A stretch of DNA of 64,000 nucleotides from Prevotellaceae bacterium UBA1075 (GCA_002316015.1 DCCS01000040.1:23738-87737), one strand, 5' to 3'. Shown: positions 1 through 9,770, counted from the stretch's first letter. Notes: a model not told the origin generated them from the sequence alone. Program-made: numbers and translations.

Positions 1-609
1 GTGAGCCCAGATGACACAGCCGAGGATTACCAGGGACATGGCAGGCATCACCATCATGCCGTTGTTGAGATACCAGCCACCATTCTCCACATACCAGCTG
101 GCGGGGATGACATGGAAGCCCAGCAGGGTGCCGAACCCGAAGAGTTCGCGCACGAAGCCCACAACGACAAGCACAAGGGCATAACCCAGCCCGTTCCCGA
201 TACCATCGAGAAAAGACTCCCAGGGACCATTCTGCATGGCGAAAGCCTCAAGGCGTCCCATCAGAATGCAGTTGGTGATAATAAGACCTACATACACCGA
301 CAGGGCCACGCTCACATCATACACATAAGCCTTGAGCACCTGGCTCACGATGGTCACAAGAGCAGCCACGACCACCAGTTGCACAATGATGCGGATACGG
401 TTGGGGATTGTCTTGCGCAGCAGTGAAATAATCACATTTGAGAAAGCCGTGATGACCGTAACACTCAGTCCCATCACAATGGCCGGCTTCAACTGGGAGG
501 TAACAGCCAGTGCAGAACAGATACCCAGAACCTGTACAGCCACAGGGTTGTTGAGGTTCAGCGGTCCAGTCAATGCCTCACGGTTCTCCTTGGAAAACAA
601 TTTACTCAT
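1..609 (-). CDS. nqrD: Na+-translocating NADH:quinone reductase subunit D (3' end cut by window)
   Basis: NqrD is an integral membrane subunit of the Na+-pumping NADH:quinone oxidoreductase; together with NqrE it forms the membrane core around a [2Fe-2S] centre. The visible 203 residues begin MSKLFSKENREALTGPLNLNN and contain several hydrophobic segments and the family stretch LIITNCILMGRLEAFA. The frame is open through base 1, so only the last few residues lie outside the window. ATG at 609 is preceded by a strong GGAGGAA Shine-Dalgarno. It follows nqrC by 21 bp and is the fourth gene of the leftward nqr operon; nqrE and nqrF should lie beyond the left edge. Confidence 0.95.
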   Translation of the reverse strand, partial: MSKLFSKENREALTGPLNLNNPVAVQVLGICSALAVTSQLKPAIVMGLSVTVITAFSNVIISLLRKTIPNRIRIIVQLVVVAALVTIVSQVLKAYVYDVSVALSVYVGLIITNCILMGRLEAFAMQNGPWESFLDGIGNGLGYALVLVVVGFVRELFGFGTLLGFHVIPASWYVENGGWYLNNGMMVMPAMSLVILGCVIWAH

Positions 610-630
610 AATTCTCTGTTCCTCCTAAGA

Positions 631-1530
631 TTAGTTGTTTTGTGTGTTGTCGCACTCCTCCACGTTCACAGCAGCGGCACAGTTGCCGGTTCCTGCCGCC
701 GTGTTTCCCAGCAGGGCGGGGGTCTTTGACTCAATGAACTTCCCGTAGATTTTCAGTCCGCCATTGACCATTGCTCCCACACCTGCACTGGTGAGGGTTG
801 CTCCCGTTACTCCATCTATCTCGGTGGCCTTGCTGGCCGTGCCTTTCTTCACCACCGTGAGGGCTATCTCATGTGTGGGGTCACTCTCGTTGTAGATGGG
901 TTTGCCTATGAACTGCTCCTGGAAATCACGGTCGGCGATGCGTGCGCCCAGTCCGGCTGTCTCGCTCTCGTGATAGAAGTAGGCTCCCTTGACGGTGGGC
1001 ACGTTGCTGTCGAATGACAACGCAAGGTAGCCCCACAGGCCGCCCCACAGGCCACGGCCCACTACGGGCAACACATACACCTCCTCGCCATTCTTGCTTT
1101 TGCCCACAAACACATGCAGACGACCCTCCTTGATGGCCTTTCCGTAACTGCTCTCAAACTGTCCCTCGTAAGGAGTCATGACTGTCTGGGTGGAATCGAG
1201 GACATAGTCCCGAACCTTGTCAAACTCCGTTTTCACGTCAATGGAGTCGCGGCTGAATCCCATGGCGGTCAGTATCTGCCCCTTGGTGTCGTTCTCCACA
1301 TTCACGTCTTGGGTGGGCTTCAACGCCGAGCTGACGAAAGCCAGCAGGAAGGCCACCACAACCACCATCACGGCAGCGTAGGCGATAGTGTAGGCATTGC
1401 TGTTGGTATTGAGCCTCTTCTTCACTTCCTTGATCTCAGATGCAGGAGCGCCACAGATAGGGCACTTCTCGGGCACTGTGTCGGCCTCGAATGTCTTTCC
1501 GCAGACATTGCACTTGAATTTCTTTGCCAT
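631..1530 (-). CDS. nqrC: Na+-NQR subunit C with N-terminal rubredoxin-like domain
   Basis: NqrC carries a covalently bound FMN on the periplasmic side of Na+-NQR. The 299-residue protein has a membrane anchor at about 48-68, followed by a periplasmic FMN-binding domain with the flavinylation motif DGVTGATLT, placing the modified Thr near 245. What is unusual is the first ~35 residues: two CxxC knuckles, CNVC (8-11) and CPIC (23-26), in a layout like the rubredoxin domain of rubrerythrin. Ordinary NqrC proteins start near the NTNSNAYTI segment just before the anchor. I chose ATG 1530 because AGGAGAG precedes it closely; an in-frame ATG at 1557 would overlap nqrB. With the usual topology the extra domain is cytosolic. 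Confidence 0.95.
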   Translation of the reverse strand: MAKKFKCNVCGKTFEADTVPEKCPICGAPASEIKEVKKRLNTNSNAYTIAYAAVMVVVVAFLLAFVSSALKPTQDVNVENDTKGQILTAMGFSRDSIDVKTEFDKVRDYVLDSTQTVMTPYEGQFESSYGKAIKEGRLHVFVGKSKNGEEVYVLPVVGRGLWGGLWGYLALSFDSNVPTVKGAYFYHESETAGLGARIADRDFQEQFIGKPIYNESDPTHEIALTVVKKGTASKATEIDGVTGATLTSAGVGAMVNGGLKIYGKFIESKTPALLGNTAAGTGNCAAAVNVEECDNTQNN

Positions 1531-1543
1531 ATCTCTCCTCTCC

Positions 1544-2716
1544 TTATTTAATTGCACGTTTGGCGCGCTTACTGATGTTCACCTGCACAAAGCAGTAGTC
1601 GATGAGCGGCGCGAAGGCGTTCATCAGCAGGATGGCGAGCATCATGCCCTCGGGGAAACCGGGGTTGAGCACCCTAACCATCACGGCGACAACGCCTATC
1701 AGGAAACCATATATGTATTTGCCACACTCGGTACGTGCCCCGGTCACGGGGTCAGTGGCCATGAACACGGCTCCGAAGGCGAAACCACCCAGCACCAGAT
1801 GCTGGTACCACAGGATGTGGTTCCCCTCCACTCCCTGCAGCAGGAACCCCATCAAGGCGCCTCCCACAAAGACACTCAGCATGGTTTTCCAACTGGCCAC
1901 ACCTGTCCAGAGCAACAGGACTGCGCCCAGGGCAATGGCGATGACACTGGTCTCACCCACAGAACCAGGGATGAGACCTACGATGGCATTGTGGATCGTC
2001 TGGCAATCAAACCCCTGGAAACCGGACTCCACTGCAGCTCCAAGCGGTGTGGCCGACGTGGCCACATCGGCCAGGTTGTTGCCCAGTCCGCATATCTGGT
2101 CCTGCGCCACCCACACCTTGCTGTCGCCACTCATGGCCGAGGGGTAACTGAAGAAGAGGAACGCGCGGGTGACAAGAGCGGGGTTGAACACATTCATGCC
2201 TGTGCCCCCGAAAATCTCCTTGGCAAAAATCACGCTGAACGCCATCGCGATGGCCAGCATCCACAGGGGAAGGGTCACCGGGACTATCATGGGGATGATG
2301 ATGCCCGACACGAGGAATCCCTCCTGGATCTCCTCACCTTTCCACTGAGCCACGGCAAACTCGATGCCGAGTCCCACAGCATAACTCACCACTATCTTGG
2401 GCAGCACGGCAAGAAAGCCATAGCCAAACACCTCCCAGAAGGAAGCGCTGGCCAGTGTGCCCGCTGCCAGATAGTTCTGGTAGCCCACGTTGTACATGCC
2501 GAAGAGCAGGGCAGGCATCAGGGCGAGCACCACAAGGCTCATGATGCGCTTGCTGTCAATGGCATCGTGTATGTTCACGCTGCCCACGCGCGAGGTCGTG
2601 TTGGGAACGAAAGCGAAGGTCTCGAATCCATCTACCAGGCTGCGGAAGGCATGGAACTTGCCACCCTCTTCCACATAGGGCTTTATGTGATCGAATAAAT
2701 TTCTGATTGCTTTCAT
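1544..2716 (-). CDS. nqrB: Na+-NQR subunit B
   Basis: NqrB is the large membrane subunit that carries covalent FMN and riboflavin and contributes the Na+ channel and quinone site. The 390-residue protein has about ten hydrophobic segments and starts MKAIRNLFDHIKPYVEEGGK, typical of the family. The likely flavinylation site is TSATPL at 220-225, putting the FMN-carrying Thr near 223; in other NqrB proteins this motif reads SGAT, so the Gly to Ser change is a local variant. It starts 17 bp after nqrA ends and ends 13 bp before the chosen nqrC start, so the genes are co-transcribed. Confidence 0.96.
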   Translation of the reverse strand: MKAIRNLFDHIKPYVEEGGKFHAFRSLVDGFETFAFVPNTTSRVGSVNIHDAIDSKRIMSLVVLALMPALLFGMYNVGYQNYLAAGTLASASFWEVFGYGFLAVLPKIVVSYAVGLGIEFAVAQWKGEEIQEGFLVSGIIIPMIVPVTLPLWMLAIAMAFSVIFAKEIFGGTGMNVFNPALVTRAFLFFSYPSAMSGDSKVWVAQDQICGLGNNLADVATSATPLGAAVESGFQGFDCQTIHNAIVGLIPGSVGETSVIAIALGAVLLLWTGVASWKTMLSVFVGGALMGFLLQGVEGNHILWYQHLVLGGFAFGAVFMATDPVTGARTECGKYIYGFLIGVVAVMVRVLNPGFPEGMMLAILLMNAFAPLIDYCFVQVNISKRAKRAIK

Positions 2717-2733
2717 GTTGTATAACTGTTTCT

Positions 2734-4062
2734 TTAAGCGTTTTCCTTTCTGAGGATGTCAAGTCCCTGGCGCACAATACGCTGCAACTCCAGTTTGGAA
2801 CTGTCAACAAACTCGGCAATGGCGAAATCCTCGGGGGCAACCTCGTATATTCCCAAAGCCTCCTGGCGGTCGATGTCACCCGTAATGATGGCCTTTACCA
2901 GATAGCCCGCATAGATGTCCATGGGGAACACATGGTCGTACTCTCCGCTCATAATCATGTGACGCTCTCCCCCCTTCACGCGCGCGTCAATAATATATTC
3001 CTTCCTCTTGCCCAGCAGCCAACTGAAATAACTGCGGTATGCGCTGAAGGTGTCCAGCCTGGGACATATCCACCCCAGGAACTCATCGGCATGGTCACCC
3101 TCGGGGATGACATTCACCTCGGTGGCGTGCGCGGCCAGGAAAGAGTCGCGGCTGGTCTTCATCCCGGTCATCACGTTACCGTTGATGATGCGCGTGTCGT
3201 CGGTGTTGACGCGCCCGTCCAGCAGGGTGGGGAGTTTCTGGCCCACCTTTATCCGATAGTAGGCGGGAGCCGTCACTTCACTGCCGGCCAGGGCAATGGT
3301 GCGCGTGAGATCCACCTGTCCCGTGGCCATAAGCCTGCCCACGAATATCACTTCCTCGGCACCCAGGGTCCACACCACCTCGCCTTTGTTCACGGGGTCG
3401 ATATGATTGATCTGTACACCCACGTTTCCTGCGGGAGCGGGGCCGTCAAACAACGTCACCTCACAATCCTTTGCCTTCAGCAAAGCGTCGCTCGTCTGCC
3501 TGACACTCACGCCCAGGTGCACCTTCGCCATCTTCGAGAGGGCAGTCAGTCCCGCCTGGAAGGCATTTTCTTGCCCCTTCAGGATGTATTCGAAGTCCTG
3601 GCTGAGGGGCATGCTGTTGAACGCACTCACGAAGATGGCCTTGGGGGTGTCTTCGGGCGAGGGCACCACATCATAGGGACGCTGGCGGAAGAAGCCGAAG
3701 AGGCCGCTCTCCAGGAGCAGGCTCTTCACATCACTTTTGGTGTCAAACTGGCGCGCCTCCTGCTTCTCGCCGGCCTGCACATGGACAGCCATCAACTTCC
3801 TGCGGTCGCCGCGCTCTACCTGGGAAACCGTTCCGCTGACCGGACTCACGAATTTCACCTCGGGGTGCAGTTTGTCAGCAAAGAGGGCGTCACCGGCTTT
3901 CACGGCATCACCTTCCTTCACCACCACACGGGGTTTCAGGCCAGGAAAATCATCGGGACACAGCGCATACTCACCACCACAGGGGATGTCCGAGGTTTGC
4001 AACGCCGCCTTCCCTTTCAGATTGACATCAAGGCCCTTTCTCAATTTGATTACCTTTGTCAT
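2734..4062 (-). CDS. nqrA: Na+-NQR subunit A
   Basis: NqrA is the peripheral cytosolic subunit of Na+-NQR and takes part in the quinone-binding region. The 442-residue length and the N-terminus MTKVIKLRKGLDVNLKGKA match the family, as do the biotin-lipoyl-like stretch (VVKEGDAVKAGDALFAD) and the later EEVIFVGRLMATGQVDL segment. It is the first gene of the nqr operon, with a TAATTTTG -7 element about 35 bp upstream that is back to back with the tamB promoter. The operon would couple NADH oxidation to Na+ export and menaquinone reduction. Confidence 0.96.
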   Translation of the reverse strand: MTKVIKLRKGLDVNLKGKAALQTSDIPCGGEYALCPDDFPGLKPRVVVKEGDAVKAGDALFADKLHPEVKFVSPVSGTVSQVERGDRRKLMAVHVQAGEKQEARQFDTKSDVKSLLLESGLFGFFRQRPYDVVPSPEDTPKAIFVSAFNSMPLSQDFEYILKGQENAFQAGLTALSKMAKVHLGVSVRQTSDALLKAKDCEVTLFDGPAPAGNVGVQINHIDPVNKGEVVWTLGAEEVIFVGRLMATGQVDLTRTIALAGSEVTAPAYYRIKVGQKLPTLLDGRVNTDDTRIINGNVMTGMKTSRDSFLAAHATEVNVIPEGDHADEFLGWICPRLDTFSAYRSYFSWLLGKRKEYIIDARVKGGERHMIMSGEYDHVFPMDIYAGYLVKAIITGDIDRQEALGIYEVAPEDFAIAEFVDSSKLELQRIVRQGLDILRKENA

Positions 4063-4097
4063 ATCAAGAACAAAATAACGTTACCTTAAAAGTCCTG

Positions 4098-4105
4098 CAA
4101 AATTA
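4098..4105 (-). promoter_or_regulatory. Putative -7 element of the nqr operon
   Basis: Read on the minus strand this is TAATTTTG, an exact TAnnTTTG match, 35 bp before the nqrA ATG. No good -33 TTTG lies at the usual 19-20 bp spacing, so confidence is moderate. Confidence 0.55.
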
Positions 4106-4147
4106 CTTAAAAAAAGCGATTTGCCATTGCAAACCGAATTTTATTTG

Positions 4148-4155
4148 TACTTTTG
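4148..4155 (+). promoter_or_regulatory. Putative -7 element of tamB
   Basis: TACTTTTG fits TAnnTTTG. A TTGC at 4127-4130 lies 17 bp upstream as a possible weak -33 element. It diverges from the nqr promoter within about 45 bp and leaves a leader of about 30 nt before ATG 4188. Confidence 0.55.
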
Positions 4156-4187
4156 ACCCGCCTTAACGGGTGTGGGTACACACCGCC

Positions 4188-7100
4188 ATGCGCGGCCTTC
4201 CACACACCAGGCAACTCACGAATAAAACCTCAAGACTCATCAAAGCACTTAAATACCTGTTCCGCATCGGTGTGCTAATCATGCTCGGAGGCTACTTGAT
4301 GCTGTTGGGACTCACGGCGATACCATCTGTCCAGCGATGGTTGGCCGACCTTGTGGGGAATGCGCTTGCCGAGCGCATGGGCACCCGCGTACATGTCCAA
4401 AGGGTGCGCTTGGGGCTTCCCGGCCGCCTCATCGTAGATGGCCTCCAGGTATATGACAGGCGGGACAGCCTCATGCTGCACGTCCCACGCGTGGCCGCCA
4501 AGATTGAAGTGACCCCACTGTTCGAGCACCATATATGCATCAGCAACGCCCAGCTGTTCGGCGCGCGTGCACTCCTCTATCACGCCGTGCCCGACAGTGC
4601 GCCCAACTGGCAGTTTCTCGTTGATGCCTTCAGCCCCCCCCACGACACCACGCCCCCCTCCTTTGACCTGCGCATTCGCTCACTGCTGGCACGCCGATGC
4701 CAGGTCAGGTACGACCGCCTGTACGAGCCGCACATCCACGGAAGGTTCGACCACAACCACCTGTCAGTCACCGGACTGAGTGTGACAGCCCAGTTGGGAT
4801 GCCTCACACGCGACTCCCTGGATGTCAGCCTGGACAGGCTCGCCTGCCGCGAGCGTAGCGGACTGGAGCTGGACAAGCTGAAGTTCCGTCTGAAGGTCTT
4901 CCGTGACTCTCTGAGCCTGGAGCGTTTGGAAATGCGGCTTCCGCGCACCTCACTCACCATCCCCATGCTCACGGCAACCTACCAGGGTTTGCCCCGCCAG
5001 GACACCCCCCGGGGCGTTTGGCTCAGTCGCATTCAAGCCAGCGCGCAAGTGGACTTGACCGCCGTGCCAGCCGACCTGGCCGCGCTGGCCCCCTCCCTTA
5101 GGCACATGGACAGGGCCGTCTCGCTCTCGGCGCAGGCCCGGCTGGACAGGGACGGGCAATTGAGCCTGCACGGGCTACGGCTCTCGCTGGACGGCGGGAC
5201 ACTGGCGCTCAAGGCCAGCATGCAGGGCACTGACCTGTGGGGGACACCCTCGTACACGGCACATATCCACGGGCTGAGCGCCACACACGCACTGTGGACA
5301 CGCCTTCCAGACTGGGCATCCGCACTTCCGCCCTCCATGCCCCAACGGCTACAGCCATTGGGCAACACGCGCGCCACGGGCCAAATATACTACAGCAAGA
5401 GGAAGGCCCGTGCCGACATGACCGTCCACACCGAGGCAGGAACCCTCCAGGCAAAGGGACATCTTGACGACGGGAACCACTTCCAGGCCGACCTCACACT
5501 GGCCGACGCGCGCATCGGCGCATTCCTGGGCACAGCCTCACGTGCACACCAGCTGACCCTGTCGGCCACAGCCACGCTGCGGGGCAAGCTGCACGGCCAG
5601 GGGAACAAGCCCGAAGTGCACGCCTCGGGCAATGTGCAGTCTATCTCACTGCGCCGGCACACGTACCACGACATACCCTTTCACGCCTCCATGGCCGGAC
5701 ACGACTATCGCCTGGCGCTCAAGGCCAGTGAGCAGCAGGGGCAGGTGTCGCTGGACGCGCGGGCCACCCTGCCACCCACAGGTGCCAAGACCTTTGCGCT
5801 TACGGGCTCCATGGAGCAGTTCAGCCCCTGGGCTCTGGGCCTCACGGACGGGCTGCGTGACGAGAGAATCACCGGGCAGATACAGGCCAGCGTAAGCCTG
5901 GAAGAGCCTGGCCAGCCCGAGGGAGAGGCACACATCGCCAACCTGGCGCTCTCTTCCCCCGAGAAGGGAAGGCTCGACATCGGTGACATCAGCCTCACCT
6001 GCCACCGCGAGGCTGGCCTCCAGCGCATCAGCATGACCAGCGACATGGCCAGCCTGGAGGCTTCGGGCACGTTCAGGTGGAAGTCAATCCCAAAGGCTGT
6101 GGTCTCGCTTGCCAAACGCTACCTGCCCAGCCTCGTCGCCTCCCCACACGCGGGGGAGGGCACGGACGACGTGGACCTCGACTTCACCATGCGCGTGCGC
6201 GACACCACAGTGGCGGCGCGCCTCACCGGAACCAGTCTGTCCATACCCGAAGAGGCCGTCATCCACGGTTACATACACAGCGGGGTGAACTTGATGGAAC
6301 TGGACGGGCAGATACCAAGAATGCGCCTGGGCAATGAGCAACTGCACAATGGCAGCCTTCGCGTGGAATGCACCGGGCGCAACATGCAGGCAAGCGTGCA
6401 CGCGCAGCGCATGATGAGGGGGAAGCCCGTGGACATCGACCTGGCCGCCTACGCCGAGAACGACAGGCTGGTGACACGGCTGGGCTGGGACAACCAGGCA
6501 AGCCCCCTGCAAAGGGGGGCAGTGAACCTGTCCGCGCAGTTCTGGAAAGCCCACGGCGGGAAGACTGCCGTAAGGGCCAGCCTGAACCCCTCGGACATCG
6601 TCATCAGCGACTCGGTGTGGCATATCCGCCCTGGAGTCATACACTGGCACAACGGCAGGGCCGATGTCAGCAATGTGAGCCTGGCCAGCAGCGACCGCCA
6701 CCTCACGCTCAACGGCTTTGTGTCATCCGAGGAAGAGGACACGCTCACGGTGGACGTGAAGGACTTCGACCTGGCCTACCTGTTCAATATTGTCAACTTC
6801 CATGCCGTGGACTTCAAAGGGTTCGCCACGGGACGCGTGTATGGGCGCACACTCACGCGCCAGCCACAGGCCGACGCTTTCCTGCAAGTGCACGACTTCT
6901 CGTTCAATGGTGCGGACATGGGCGAGATGGACGTGCACATCAACTGGGGGGCGCGCCCGAAGACCATACAGCTCGACGCCTACATACAGGACCCGCCGGC
7001 CCGGCAGCAGACCATGGTGCGGGGAAGCGTCACCCTGGGTCACGGCCCCGGTTCGGGACTCGACCTTGACATCGACACGCGCCGCATGGACCTGCACTTC

Positions 7101-8726
7101 CTGCACCGCTATGCCTCGGCCATCTTCAGCAAGATGGAGGGCAGGGTCACAGGAGCATGCCGCGTGTTCGGCCCCTTCAAGAACATCAATCTGCAGGGCA
7201 AGGTCGTGGCCGAGGAGGCCTCGCTGCGCGTGGCCTCGCTGGGTGTCGATTACCACTTGGCAGGCGACAGCGTCATCCTGGTGCCCGACACCATACGCTT
7301 TCCCGGAGCCACCATCTACGACAACCTGGGCGGCCCGGGCTCTTCGGAGCATGCGGCGCGCCTGAGCGGCGAACTCACACACCGCCACCTGAGCCACATG
7401 GGCTATGACATCCGCGTGGATGCCGACAACATCCTGGCCTACAACTTCCCGCAGATGGAAGACCTGAACTTCTGCGGCACAGTCTTTGCCTCGGGCACAG
7501 CACACGTGCATGGGTATCCGGGCACCGTGAACATCGATGTGAAGGCCACACCGAAAAGCGGAACCACCCTGGTATATAACACATCATCGCCCACCACTGT
7601 CACCGACACCAGTTTCCTGACCTACGTGTCCCACGCCGACAGCGCCACCAGCACCGCAAAGCCCGACGCACAGGAGGCACCCGCCGCAAGCAACGACCTG
7701 CACCTGAACTTCGACCTGGATGTCACCCCAGAGGCCACCATGCGGGTTCTCATGGACACCAAGTCGGGCGACTACATCAATCTCTACGGCAACGGGCGCA
7801 TACTGGCCAACTACTACAACAAGGGCAAGTTCCAGATGTATGGAACCTACCGTGTGGACCACGGCCTGTACAAACTCTCGATCCAGGATGTCATACGCAA
7901 GGACTTCACCTTCCGCCCCGGGGGAACCATCACCTTCGGAGGCGACCCGGGCAAGGCTGCCCTGCAACTCTCTGCCGTATATACCGTGCCCAACGTGTCG
8001 CTCGATGACCTCTCGTCAAGCAGCCTGGGACTGTCCAACACACGGGTTGACTGCATAATGGACATCAGCGGGGAGGCTTTCGCGCCCACGGTCACCTTCG
8101 ACTTCGACCTGCCCAACGCCAACGAGGACGAGAAACGCATGGTGCGCTCGATGCTCAGCACCGACGAGGAAAGGAACATGCAGGTTATATACCTGCTGGG
8201 CATAGGACGGTTCTACAACCAGAACACGCAGATGCAAAACGCAGGAAACCAAAGCGGGACAGCCATGAACTCGCTCATCAGCAGCACGCTGAGCAGCCAG
8301 TTCAACCAGTTCATGAACAATGCCATGGGCTCACGCAACTGGTCGTTTGGAGCCAACCTGCGCACAGGGGAGAACGGATGGGACCAACTGGACATCGAGG
8401 GCATACTGAGCGGGCGCCTGCTCAACAACCGCCTGCTCATCAACGGGAACTTCGGCTACAGGGAGAACTACTACAGCACCAGCAACTTCATCGGGGACTT
8501 TGACGTGCAGTACCTGCTCACGCCCAACGGCAATCTCTCGCTCAAGGCATACAACCAGACCAACGACCGGTACTTCATCCAGTCTTCACTCACCACGCAG
8601 GGCGTGGGCCTGCAGTTCAAGCGGGATTTCAACAGTTGGCGGGGCGTTTTCCGCCGCATACACAAGGCCAAGCGGCAAAAGAAGGCCGCACCCACCACCC
8701 CCAAGCCTGTCCCCGACAAAGAGTAG
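4188..8726 (+). CDS. tamB: TamB-like translocation and assembly module protein (DUF490/AsmA-like)
   Basis: TamB-type proteins are very large inner-membrane-anchored periplasmic proteins of repeated beta strands that bridge the envelope and are implicated in lipid transport or outer membrane protein assembly. The 1,512-residue protein has one N-terminal membrane helix (about 22-44), then roughly 1,400 residues of repetitive beta-rich sequence of the DHLDG/TLTLADARIG type. It ends with the conserved TamB C-terminal region, seen in KFQMYGTYRVDHGLYKLSIQ (about residues 1210-1240), and finishes in a basic tail. I chose ATG 4188; the frame also opens at GTG 4170. It is monocistronic here and converges on the HAD gene. 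Confidence 0.9.
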   Translation: MRGLPHTRQLTNKTSRLIKALKYLFRIGVLIMLGGYLMLLGLTAIPSVQRWLADLVGNALAERMGTRVHVQRVRLGLPGRLIVDGLQVYDRRDSLMLHVPRVAAKIEVTPLFEHHICISNAQLFGARALLYHAVPDSAPNWQFLVDAFSPPHDTTPPSFDLRIRSLLARRCQVRYDRLYEPHIHGRFDHNHLSVTGLSVTAQLGCLTRDSLDVSLDRLACRERSGLELDKLKFRLKVFRDSLSLERLEMRLPRTSLTIPMLTATYQGLPRQDTPRGVWLSRIQASAQVDLTAVPADLAALAPSLRHMDRAVSLSAQARLDRDGQLSLHGLRLSLDGGTLALKASMQGTDLWGTPSYTAHIHGLSATHALWTRLPDWASALPPSMPQRLQPLGNTRATGQIYYSKRKARADMTVHTEAGTLQAKGHLDDGNHFQADLTLADARIGAFLGTASRAHQLTLSATATLRGKLHGQGNKPEVHASGNVQSISLRRHTYHDIPFHASMAGHDYRLALKASEQQGQVSLDARATLPPTGAKTFALTGSMEQFSPWALGLTDGLRDERITGQIQASVSLEEPGQPEGEAHIANLALSSPEKGRLDIGDISLTCHREAGLQRISMTSDMASLEASGTFRWKSIPKAVVSLAKRYLPSLVASPHAGEGTDDVDLDFTMRVRDTTVAARLTGTSLSIPEEAVIHGYIHSGVNLMELDGQIPRMRLGNEQLHNGSLRVECTGRNMQASVHAQRMMRGKPVDIDLAAYAENDRLVTRLGWDNQASPLQRGAVNLSAQFWKAHGGKTAVRASLNPSDIVISDSVWHIRPGVIHWHNGRADVSNVSLASSDRHLTLNGFVSSEEEDTLTVDVKDFDLAYLFNIVNFHAVDFKGFATGRVYGRTLTRQPQADAFLQVHDFSFNGADMGEMDVHINWGARPKTIQLDAYIQDPPARQQTMVRGSVTLGHGPGSGLDLDIDTRRMDLHFLHRYASAIFSKMEGRVTGACRVFGPFKNINLQGKVVAEEASLRVASLGVDYHLAGDSVILVPDTIRFPGATIYDNLGGPGSSEHAARLSGELTHRHLSHMGYDIRVDADNILAYNFPQMEDLNFCGTVFASGTAHVHGYPGTVNIDVKATPKSGTTLVYNTSSPTTVTDTSFLTYVSHADSATSTAKPDAQEAPAASNDLHLNFDLDVTPEATMRVLMDTKSGDYINLYGNGRILANYYNKGKFQMYGTYRVDHGLYKLSIQDVIRKDFTFRPGGTITFGGDPGKAALQLSAVYTVPNVSLDDLSSSSLGLSNTRVDCIMDISGEAFAPTVTFDFDLPNANEDEKRMVRSMLSTDEERNMQVIYLLGIGRFYNQNTQMQNAGNQSGTAMNSLISSTLSSQFNQFMNNAMGSRNWSFGANLRTGENGWDQLDIEGILSGRLLNNRLLINGNFGYRENYYSTSNFIGDFDVQYLLTPNGNLSLKAYNQTNDRYFIQSSLTTQGVGLQFKRDFNSWRGVFRRIHKAKRQKKAAPTTPKPVPDKE

Positions 8727-8788
8727 CAGTCCGCGCTGGCCGATGCATGCCGCCGCGTTGGCCGATGCATGCGGCTGCGTTGGCCGTT
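8726..8788. repeat. 22-bp tandem array, family 1, locus 1
   Basis: Two exact-length 22-bp units at 8745-8766 and 8767-8788, preceded by a degenerate 19-bp unit that begins at the last base of the tamB stop codon. Each full unit is GCATGC[CG]GC[CT]GC followed by GTTGGCCGAT (last bases GTT in the final copy). A near-palindromic cap follows at about 8786-8808, containing AGCCTGGGCT. The array lies between the convergent tamB and HAD genes. The 22-bp period is not a multiple of three, which argues against coding. Confidence 0.9.
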
Positions 8789-8998
8789 CAGCCTGGGCTG
8801 GACGGTCAGTGCGGCATGCCATTCGGGCGAATGGCCGGCACCACAGGCGCCGGGCATGTGTCACAACCCAGTTTCCGCCTGCCCCTTCTTGGGGCGTGAG
8901 GGAGGTGCCCCCCGAAACATCAAGAGCCTTTGACGTGGGAGAAGAGCCGCACGCGCTCACTGGGGCTGACCTGCCCGATGTGACGGGGCGCGTGCCCC
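8789..8998. other. Non-coding gap between convergent genes
   Basis: After the repeat cap there is a short inverted repeat around CCATTCGGGCGAATGG, a possible shared terminator stem. No coding sequence, promoter element or RNA gene is recognisable in the rest. Confidence 0.5.
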
Positions 8999-9667
8999 TC
9001 AGCCTGGGGTGCGGCGTGTGAAGTCGGCAAGAAGTCCGTTGGCCCGCATGAAGTCAAGGTGAAGAAAGTCATCCTCCACACGGTTGCACATCCCGCTTAT
9101 CACCTCCCTGGGATAACTGGTGGCAAGTCCGATGGTGAATATGCCCGCGCTCATGCCCGCACGCAGTCCGTTGGGTGCGTCCTCGAACACTATACAATGG
9201 TCTAACGGAGTTCCAAACACTTTGGCTCCCAGCAAGTAGCAGTCGGGGGCGGGCTTGGATGCGGTAAAGTCCTCGGCCGTGAGGATGCGGTCGAAGAAGG
9301 AGAGCAGACGGGCTGCCTTGGCCTCCACATTGCGCATCTTGCTCTTGTCCGAACTGGTCACCACGGCCATGTGCACACCATGGCGGCGCAGGTCGGCAAG
9401 GAAGTCCAGCGCGCCCGGGACAGACGGGAAGTCCATTGTGGCCTCAAAGGCGCTCAGCCTCCGCCTCACCTCCGCCTGTGCGGCGGGTGCGGTGATATAG
9501 TCCTCGAAAATGGACTTCAGCGTACGTCCCTTCACCTTGAGGGCAAACGTCCTGCCGTCGGGAACCAGTTCCTCGCCCACCTGCGCCCAGAAGCGGGTGT
9601 ACTGCCCCTCTGTGTCAACGAGAGTGCCATCGAGGTCAAAGAGGGCTGTCTCAAGATATTTCTCCAT
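8999..9667 (-). CDS. HAD-superfamily phosphatase (beta-phosphoglucomutase/CbbY-like)
   Basis: A 222-residue cytosolic haloacid dehalogenase-type enzyme with a helical cap. The motifs are all present: DLDGTLVDTE (motif I, residues ~10-19), VVTSSDKSK (motif II), the conserved Lys in ASKPAPDCY (motif III) and FEDAPNG (motif IV). This matches subfamily IA enzymes that dephosphorylate or isomerise sugar phosphates; the substrate cannot be read from sequence. ATG 9667 gives MEKYLETALFDLDGT; the frame stays open upstream to 9841 but that extension is low-complexity and overlaps the J-domain gene. It is probably co-transcribed with that gene (104 bp upstream). Confidence 0.88.
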   Translation of the reverse strand: MEKYLETALFDLDGTLVDTEGQYTRFWAQVGEELVPDGRTFALKVKGRTLKSIFEDYITAPAAQAEVRRRLSAFEATMDFPSVPGALDFLADLRRHGVHMAVVTSSDKSKMRNVEAKAARLLSFFDRILTAEDFTASKPAPDCYLLGAKVFGTPLDHCIVFEDAPNGLRAGMSAGIFTIGLATSYPREVISGMCNRVEDDFLHLDFMRANGLLADFTRRTPG

Positions 9668-9770
9668 GAGTGAATCTTTTGTATGCGGTCTGCTTTCGTC
9701 TTCCTCCGCCACGCCCGGAGCGGCCTTTCCGCCGGAACACGCCGGCAACCCCGCTCCCGCGCCCTGCGGG

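Noticed and set aside
1531..1557. Upstream start for NqrC at 1557
   Set aside because: It would overlap nqrB and lacks a ribosome binding site, whereas ATG 1530 has AGGAG in place. The rubredoxin-like domain is present with either start.
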